From Halomonas sp. (GTDB lineage Bacteria; Pseudomonadota; Gammaproteobacteria; Pseudomonadales; Halomonadaceae), in the NCBI GenBank assembly GCA_007116835.1, contig SKHS01000069.1:1-10286 (forward strand): 10,286 nt of DNA, read 5' to 3'. This document shows, piece after piece, positions 6,004 to 10,286 of the stretch. Under the pieces are notes generated by a model. The model was not told where the DNA came from, made no database searches, and saw only the letters and a list, made by a program, of their open reading frames with translations. Both the position numbers and the translations under genes were made by a program. The number at the start of each line of letters is the position of its first letter. Within the stretch, counting starts at the first letter, position 1.

Positions 6004-6909
6004 TTAACTCCGAGTAGGGCGACGTTTAGCGCGTGGGTGGGCGGCGTCATAACTTTCGGCGAGGTGCTGCCAGTCCAGGCGCGTATAAACTTGCGTCGTC
6101 GACAGGTTAGCGTGACCCAGCAGTTCCTGCACCGCTCGCAGGTCTTGGCTAGACTCCAGTAAATGACTCGCAAACGAGTGGCGCAACCGGTGGGGGTGCA
6201 GGTGCTCAGGCAAGCCGCGTACAACGGAAAGCTGCGCCAAGCGCTTTTGAATGGCACGATGTCCTAAGCGCTGACCACGTTGCCCCACAAATAACGCCGT
6301 TTCACCCGTTGCCGCCAGCGTTGACCGACACACTAACCACTCGTTAAGCGCCTGGTCTGCGCGCTTACCAACCGGGACTTGGCGCGGCTTGCTACCTTTA
6401 CCGATCACCCGCACATGGTGGGCATTTAAGTGGCCAAGGTCTAACCCAGCTAGCTCCGCCAGGCGCAGGCCGCTGGAGTAAAACAACTCCAGCATTGCTT
6501 GGTCACGCACGGCCAAGGGCGAGCCATCATGGGGCGTATCCAAAAACTGCGACAGTGCATCAACATCCAGCGGCTTGGGAAGGTGGCTGGGCTGTTTTGG
6601 CGTGCGTAGCAACCCAACCGGATTATCAGCGAGCACATGCTGCTGTACAAGGTAGTCGGCAAACCGCGATAGCGCAGCGCGCCGACGCGCAAGACTTCTA
6701 GGCGCTAGCCCACGGCTGCGCTCAGCGCCCAGAAAAGCCCTAAGCAGTGCGGTATTTAAAGCCCCACCGTCGCACACGCCTTGCTGATCGGCAAACCGAC
6801 AAAGCGCCGTTAAATCCTGACGGTAGGCCGCCACCGTGGCAGGGCTTGCGTGGGCAGCAAGCACGCCCAGGTAGCTTGTCACCTGCCTAGCCAGAGGGGT
6901 ATTACCCAT
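6004..6909 (-). CDS. xerC: Tyrosine recombinase XerC
   Basis: XerC acts with XerD and FtsK at the dif site to resolve chromosome dimers before division. The 301-residue product has the N-terminal SAM-like DNA-binding domain (about residues 5-90) and the catalytic domain. Active-site residues are all present: R149 in SGLRLAEL, K171 in IGKGSKPR, H240 and R243 in HPHRLRHSF, H266 in LLGHANLSTTQ, and nucleophile Y275 in VYTRLD. Its place between a DUF484 gene and yigB, close after dapF, marks it as the housekeeping XerC rather than a phage or integron integrase. The ATG at 6909 overlaps the upstream gene by 8 bases. The ribosome binding site is weak (GGGA), so translation is probably coupled. Confidence 0.97.
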   Translation of the reverse strand: MGNTPLARQVTSYLGVLAAHASPATVAAYRQDLTALCRFADQQGVCDGGALNTALLRAFLGAERSRGLAPRSLARRRAALSRFADYLVQQHVLADNPVGLLRTPKQPSHLPKPLDVDALSQFLDTPHDGSPLAVRDQAMLELFYSSGLRLAELAGLDLGHLNAHHVRVIGKGSKPRQVPVGKRADQALNEWLVCRSTLAATGETALFVGQRGQRLGHRAIQKRLAQLSVVRGLPEHLHPHRLRHSFASHLLESSQDLRAVQELLGHANLSTTQVYTRLDWQHLAESYDAAHPRAKRRPTRS

Positions 6910-7612
6910 GGTGTCCCAGGCGCATTAACAGCCGCGACACAAAATCACCCAGGTACTCGGTGAATAAGGTGTCCATGCTGGCCTTGTAACAGTCAGGGTC
7001 GGGGCTGGCAAGCAGCAAATAGCCCAGCTGTTCACCCGCCGAGAGCCGCGAGATGGCGCAGGAACCTGCCTTTCGAGGCACTGTGGTGTGCGGCAGCAGA
7101 CACTTCCAATCGCTCACACTCAGCTTAGAACAGCGGCTGGAACGCCCCTCCAACAGCGCCGCCAAACGTGCGCTAGCGTGCTGATTCAGCACATGGCGCG
7201 GCGGCTGCGGCAGTGTTGGTTCATCATCACTGAGTGATGCAGGACACCAAAGCGCCATCATCGGCGTTTGAAAGTGCTCGCTGAGCTGGGTCGCCAACGC
7301 CTGGGCTAGCGCATCGCGGTCTTCTGCTTCCACCAAGGCCAGCAAGGTTTCCCGCAGCCGCCGATATTGAGCCTCGTTATGTCGCGCCGTTTCAAGTAAG
7401 TGTTCAAGCCGTCCTTCAGACTTTTCGGCACGCTGGCGCAGATCAAACACTAATCGCTCAAGTAGCGACACCGCCCCATCAATATGCGGGTGCGGCACTC
7501 TGAGCTGCTGAAGAAGCCCTTCACGTCCAACAAAAAAATCTGGGTGACGAGCTAGCCAAAACGCCACTTGATCAGGATCAAGCGTTTTGCGCGGCTCGGG
7601 GGCTTGAGACAT
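6902..7612 (-). CDS. yigA: DUF484 family protein (YigA-like)
   Basis: This 236-residue cytoplasmic protein belongs to DUF484, a family conserved between dapF and xerC in many gammaproteobacteria and without an established biochemical role. The N-terminus has the family-typical DPDQVAFWLARHPDFF (residues 12-27). A charged helical, probably coiled-coil stretch follows (about 46-95). The C-terminal half (about 100-232) looks like a GAF-type sensory fold, ending in GYLLLASPDPDCY and a final helix. The frame stays open upstream to 7675 inside dapF. I chose the ATG at 7612 because GAGGAG lies 7 bases upstream and the conserved domain begins just after. It starts 16 bases beyond the dapF stop and overlaps xerC by 8 bases. 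Confidence 0.92.
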   Translation of the reverse strand: MSQAPEPRKTLDPDQVAFWLARHPDFFVGREGLLQQLRVPHPHIDGAVSLLERLVFDLRQRAEKSEGRLEHLLETARHNEAQYRRLRETLLALVEAEDRDALAQALATQLSEHFQTPMMALWCPASLSDDEPTLPQPPRHVLNQHASARLAALLEGRSSRCSKLSVSDWKCLLPHTTVPRKAGSCAISRLSAGEQLGYLLLASPDPDCYKASMDTLFTEYLGDFVSRLLMRLGHHG

Positions 7613-7628
7613 TGCCGTTCTCCTCGGA

Positions 7629-8462
7629 TTAGTTGAGTGTGACACGACCGTCGAAAACGCGCGTGGCAGGGCCAACCATCACCAGCGATGCTTCGGGGTC
7701 AGGCCACTCAATGCTGAGCTGGCCTCCCGGCAGGTGGACGCTCACCGGGCTTTTTAACAACCCCTGACGAATACCGCTAGCCACTGCCGCACAGGCACCG
7801 GTACCACAGGCAAGTGTCTCGCCACTGCCACGTTCATACACCCGCAGACGAATCTCACTGGGTGACACCACCTGCATAAAGCCGACATTAACCCGCTTGG
7901 GAAAGCGGACATGGGACTCCAACAGCGGCCCCAAACGCTCAACGGGGGCACTATCAACGTTTTCGACCTGTAGCACCGCGTGAGGGTTGCCCATGGAGAC
8001 AACCCCAAGCGCCAGCGTGTCGCCTTCCACGTCAACATGATGCAGTGGCTGATCACCCGCCGCCTCAAACGGCAGCGCGGCAGGGTTGAATCGCGGTCTG
8101 CCCATATCCACGCGCACCATACCGTCGTGCTGAACAGTGAGCACTAACGGCCCACCGGCAGTTTCTACATGGATTTCGTGTTTGTGGGTCAAACGCTGGT
8201 CGCGGACAAAACGGGCAAAGCAGCGCGCACCGTTACCGCAATTTTCAACTTCGCTGCCATCAGCATTAAAAATGCGGTAGCGAAAATCCATTTCTGGATC
8301 TCGGGGCGGCTCAACCACCAACAATTGGTCAAAGCCAATGCCAAAACGCCGGTCCGCTAGCTGGCGAATCTGTTCATCACGCAGACGAGCGCGCTGAGTG
8401 ACTAGATCCACCACCATAAAGTCATTGCCCAGGCCGTGCATTTTGGTGAAGTGGAGCAGCAT
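7629..8462 (-). CDS. dapF: Diaminopimelate epimerase
   Basis: DapF converts LL-diaminopimelate to meso-diaminopimelate, the precursor of lysine and a peptidoglycan cross-linking residue, using two cysteines and no cofactor. The 277-residue length is normal. The two catalytic cysteines are visible: C75 in NADGSEVENCGNGARC and C219 in SGETLACGTGAC, one from each half of the pseudo-symmetric protein. The N-terminal KMHGLGNDF (residues 7-15) is also conserved. The ATG overlaps the lysA stop (TAATG), implying coupled translation. Placement next to lysA puts the last two steps of lysine synthesis together, although the order on the message is lysA first. Confidence 0.98.
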   Translation of the reverse strand: MLLHFTKMHGLGNDFMVVDLVTQRARLRDEQIRQLADRRFGIGFDQLLVVEPPRDPEMDFRYRIFNADGSEVENCGNGARCFARFVRDQRLTHKHEIHVETAGGPLVLTVQHDGMVRVDMGRPRFNPAALPFEAAGDQPLHHVDVEGDTLALGVVSMGNPHAVLQVENVDSAPVERLGPLLESHVRFPKRVNVGFMQVVSPSEIRLRVYERGSGETLACGTGACAAVASGIRQGLLKSPVSVHLPGGQLSIEWPDPEASLVMVGPATRVFDGRVTLN

Positions 8463-9733
8463 TAGCGCTCCCCTTCCGGCAGTAGCGCTTCACCGGCCCA
8501 CAGGCTTTCCAGGCGCTCGCGTGCACGCACCACATGGTAGCTACTGCCATCAACCATCACTTCCGGTGGACGCGGGCGGCTGTTGTAATTAGATGCCATC
8601 ACAAAGCCGTAGGCCCCCGCCGAACGAACGGCCAGTAAGTCGCCTTCGGCAATTCCCAGCTCACGCTCTTTGCCGAGGAAATCACCGGTTTCACAGACAG
8701 GGCCAACAACATCATAAATAGCACGCTCACGCTGCTGACGGGTATCCACCGGCACAATGGCCTGCCATGCTTGATACAACGCTGGGCGGATCAAGTCATT
8801 CATGGCGGCATCGACAATCGCGAAGTTTTTGGTTTCGCCGGGCTTTAAGAACTCTACGCGGGTCAGCATTAAGCCTGCGTTAGCCGCAATTGAGCGGCCC
8901 GGTTCAAATAACAGGGTAAGGGTTTCACCGCCTTTCCAACGGGAAAGGCGCGCCAACAGCTGGCTGGCGTAATCAAACGGCTGGGGGGGCTTCTCATCAC
9001 GGTACGGCACGCCAAGACCGCCCCCCAGATCCAAATGATCAATTTCGATACCGCGCTCACGCAGCCGCTCCATCAACATCAAGAGCCGCTCTAGGGCATC
9101 TAAAAAGGGCGCGGTTTCCGTCAGCTGAGAACCGATATGGCAGTCTAGTCCCGTGACGCGCAGGTTGGGCAAGCTGGCCGCCAGAGTGTAAACCTCCAGC
9201 GCTTCATCCACAGGAATACCGAACTTGTTATCTTTTAGCCCAGTAGAAATGTACGGGTGAGTGCCTGCATCCACATCCGGGTTTACCCGCAGCGATACCG
9301 GTGCCACCTTGCCAAGCTCTCCCGCGACTGCGTTTAGCCGCTCAAGTTCAGGGCGCGACTCAACGTTGAAGCACTTAATGCCGACCTCAAGCGCACGAGC
9401 CATTTCATGAGGCTGCTTGGCAACCCCTGAAAACACCACCTTGGACGGATCGCCGCCCGCTGTCAGCACGCGTTCAAGTTCGCCAATCGAGACAATATCA
9501 AACCCGGCACCCAGCCGAGCAAGCAGGCCCAGTACCGCTAAATTAGAGTTAGCCTTCACCGCATAACAAATGAGGTGTGGGTGGCCGCCCAGCGCTTCGG
9601 TATAAGCTCGAAAATGGCGCTCTAACGTCGCTTTTGAATAAACATAACAGGGTGTACCCAGCTCCGCAGCGATTTGGGTAAGCGGGACATCCTCTGCAAA
9701 TAGCACGCCATCGCGGTAGTTAAAGTGATCCAT
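8462..9733 (-). CDS. lysA: Diaminopimelate decarboxylase
   Basis: LysA is the PLP enzyme that decarboxylates meso-diaminopimelate to L-lysine. The 423-residue protein is a fold-type III barrel enzyme. The PLP-binding lysine is K60 in CYAVKANSN. Other landmarks are HIGSQ (199-203), the phosphate-binding glycine loop GGGLG (237-241), EPGR (277-280), the dimer-interface cysteine segment C347-E-T-G-D, and SAGAYG (371-376). The ATG at 9733 has AGGAGG 4 bases upstream and overlaps the lptM stop codon as TAATG. Its own stop overlaps the dapF ATG in the same way. Confidence 0.98.
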   Translation of the reverse strand: MDHFNYRDGVLFAEDVPLTQIAAELGTPCYVYSKATLERHFRAYTEALGGHPHLICYAVKANSNLAVLGLLARLGAGFDIVSIGELERVLTAGGDPSKVVFSGVAKQPHEMARALEVGIKCFNVESRPELERLNAVAGELGKVAPVSLRVNPDVDAGTHPYISTGLKDNKFGIPVDEALEVYTLAASLPNLRVTGLDCHIGSQLTETAPFLDALERLLMLMERLRERGIEIDHLDLGGGLGVPYRDEKPPQPFDYASQLLARLSRWKGGETLTLLFEPGRSIAANAGLMLTRVEFLKPGETKNFAIVDAAMNDLIRPALYQAWQAIVPVDTRQQRERAIYDVVGPVCETGDFLGKERELGIAEGDLLAVRSAGAYGFVMASNYNSRPRPPEVMVDGSSYHVVRARERLESLWAGEALLPEGER

Positions 9734-9864
9734 TACCCCTCCTGCTCGGCAGCCGAACCATGAGTGTCTTCGTCAGGCAAATAGAGCGGCCCCTTCTGAC
9801 CACAGCCTATTAGCAGCAGCGCGGTGAGTAGCAGCGCACTCCACGCGGTTACGCAACGCTTCAT
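9733..9864 (-). CDS. lptM: LPS translocon maturation lipoprotein LptM (YifL family)
   Basis: This 43-residue gene is easily missed. It encodes a lipoprotein with a short signal peptide (MKR then hydrophobic residues 10-19) and the lipobox LIGC, so C21 would be lipidated. The mature start CGQKGPLYLP (21-30) is the hallmark of YifL/LptM; the rest is a short acidic tail. In E. coli, LptM associates with the LptD/LptE outer-membrane LPS translocon and helps LptD form its correct disulfides. The ATG overlaps the argH TGA as ATGA, and its TAA overlaps the lysA ATG as TAATG. The same lipoprotein precedes dapF in enterobacteria and lysA in pseudomonads, which supports the call. Confidence 0.93.
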   Translation of the reverse strand: MKRCVTAWSALLLTALLLIGCGQKGPLYLPDEDTHGSAAEQEG

Positions 9865-10286
9865 GCGGCACCTTTCAGCGCTGCCAACGCCTCACGGGCG
9901 CGGCTAGCAGCAGCGCGCACTTGGTCAGGCGCGGTGCCGCCAATATGGTTACGGGCAGCAACAGAACCCTCTAGCGTGAGCACTTCAAATACATCCTGCT
10001 CAATCGTGGCAGAGAACTGCTGCAGCTCTTCAAGGCTCATTTCTGACAGATCTTTCTTGGTCTTCAGCCCATAAGCCACCGATTGACCGACAATTTCATG
10101 GGCATCGCGGAAAGCCACGCCTTTACGCACTAGGTAGTCCGCAAGGTCGGTGGCGGTTGAGAACCCACGCCGCGCGGCGTCATACATGCTGTCTTTTTTC
10201 GGCTCAATCGCCGGCACCATGTCGGCAAACGCTTTTAAGCAGTCGCGCACGGTATCAACGGCGTCAAATAGCGGTTCTTTGTCTTC
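9861..10286 (-). CDS. argH: Argininosuccinate lyase, C-terminal part (5' end beyond window)
   Basis: ArgH splits argininosuccinate into arginine and fumarate in the last step of arginine synthesis. Only the final 141 residues are present; the gene continues past the right edge. The visible part begins EDKEPLFDAVDTVRD and includes FSTATDLADYLVRKGVAFRDAHEIVG and the late HIGGTAPDQV segment, all typical of the ArgH C-terminal domain. The fumarase-superfamily signature and catalytic serine loop lie in the missing part. The TGA stop overlaps the lptM ATG as ATGA, so argH heads or continues the same transcript as lptM-lysA-dapF. argH beside the lysine cluster differs from E. coli, where argH is in argCBH. 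Confidence 0.96.
   Translation of the reverse strand, partial: EDKEPLFDAVDTVRDCLKAFADMVPAIEPKKDSMYDAARRGFSTATDLADYLVRKGVAFRDAHEIVGQSVAYGLKTKKDLSEMSLEELQQFSATIEQDVFEVLTLEGSVAARNHIGGTAPDQVRAAASRAREALAALKGAA

Noticed and set aside
6004..6909. Tyrosine recombinase as a possible mobile-element integrase
   Set aside because: The gene lies in the conserved dapF-yigA-xerC-yigB block, with XerC length and motifs and no att repeats, tRNA or phage genes nearby.
1..10286. CRISPR array, insertion sequence, tRNA/rRNA, toxin-antitoxin, phage-defence or biosynthetic cluster
   Set aside because: No direct repeat series, transposase, tRNA-like cloverleaf or defence domain is visible. Nearly all the DNA is occupied by recognised core genes.

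Overview
The window looks like chromosomal core DNA from a moderately GC-rich gammaproteobacterium, most likely Halomonadaceae (Halomonas or a close relative). The clues are Pseudomonas-like gene order (cytochrome c4, dsbA and a nuclease-family gene divergent from engB; lptM-lysA-dapF-yigA-xerC-yigB), argH directly upstream of that cluster, a TRAP transporter, and acidic periplasmic proteins. The genus is an inference from protein character and gene order, not from a database match.

Layout from left to right. (1) 1-1910, minus strand: the two membrane subunits of a TRAP transporter. The large subunit (dctM type) runs off the left edge; the small one (dctQ type) is complete. No substrate-binding subunit is visible. 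(2) 1911-2047: a short gap with a strong intrinsic terminator facing left. (3) 2048-4292, minus strand: cytochrome c4, dsbA and an endonuclease/exonuclease/phosphatase-family protein, read in that order. (4) 4293-4601: a 309-base divergent intergenic region rich in inverted repeats, with candidate promoters for both directions. (5) 4602-5255, plus strand: engB, the only plus-strand gene. (6) 5264-10286, minus strand: a tightly packed cluster read as argH (3' part only), lptM, lysA, dapF, yigA (DUF484), xerC, yigB. Its junctions are ATGA or TAATG overlaps, an 8-base overlap, or gaps of 2 and 16 bases. engB and yigB converge with 8 bases between their stop codons.

How the genes work together. 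argH, lysA and dapF make arginine, lysine and meso-diaminopimelate; the last also feeds peptidoglycan. lptM encodes a small lipoprotein tied to the LPS translocon. xerC resolves chromosome dimers, and yigB is a HAD phosphatase of the flavin-pathway type. In the second block DsbA and cytochrome c4 are periplasmic redox proteins, and EngB is a ribosome-assembly GTPase. The coding content is ordinary housekeeping. No mobile element, CRISPR array, tRNA, rRNA or defence system was seen. The points worth a second look are regulatory: a terminator placed just before dctQ, and overlapping inverted repeats in the cytochrome c4/engB intergenic region.
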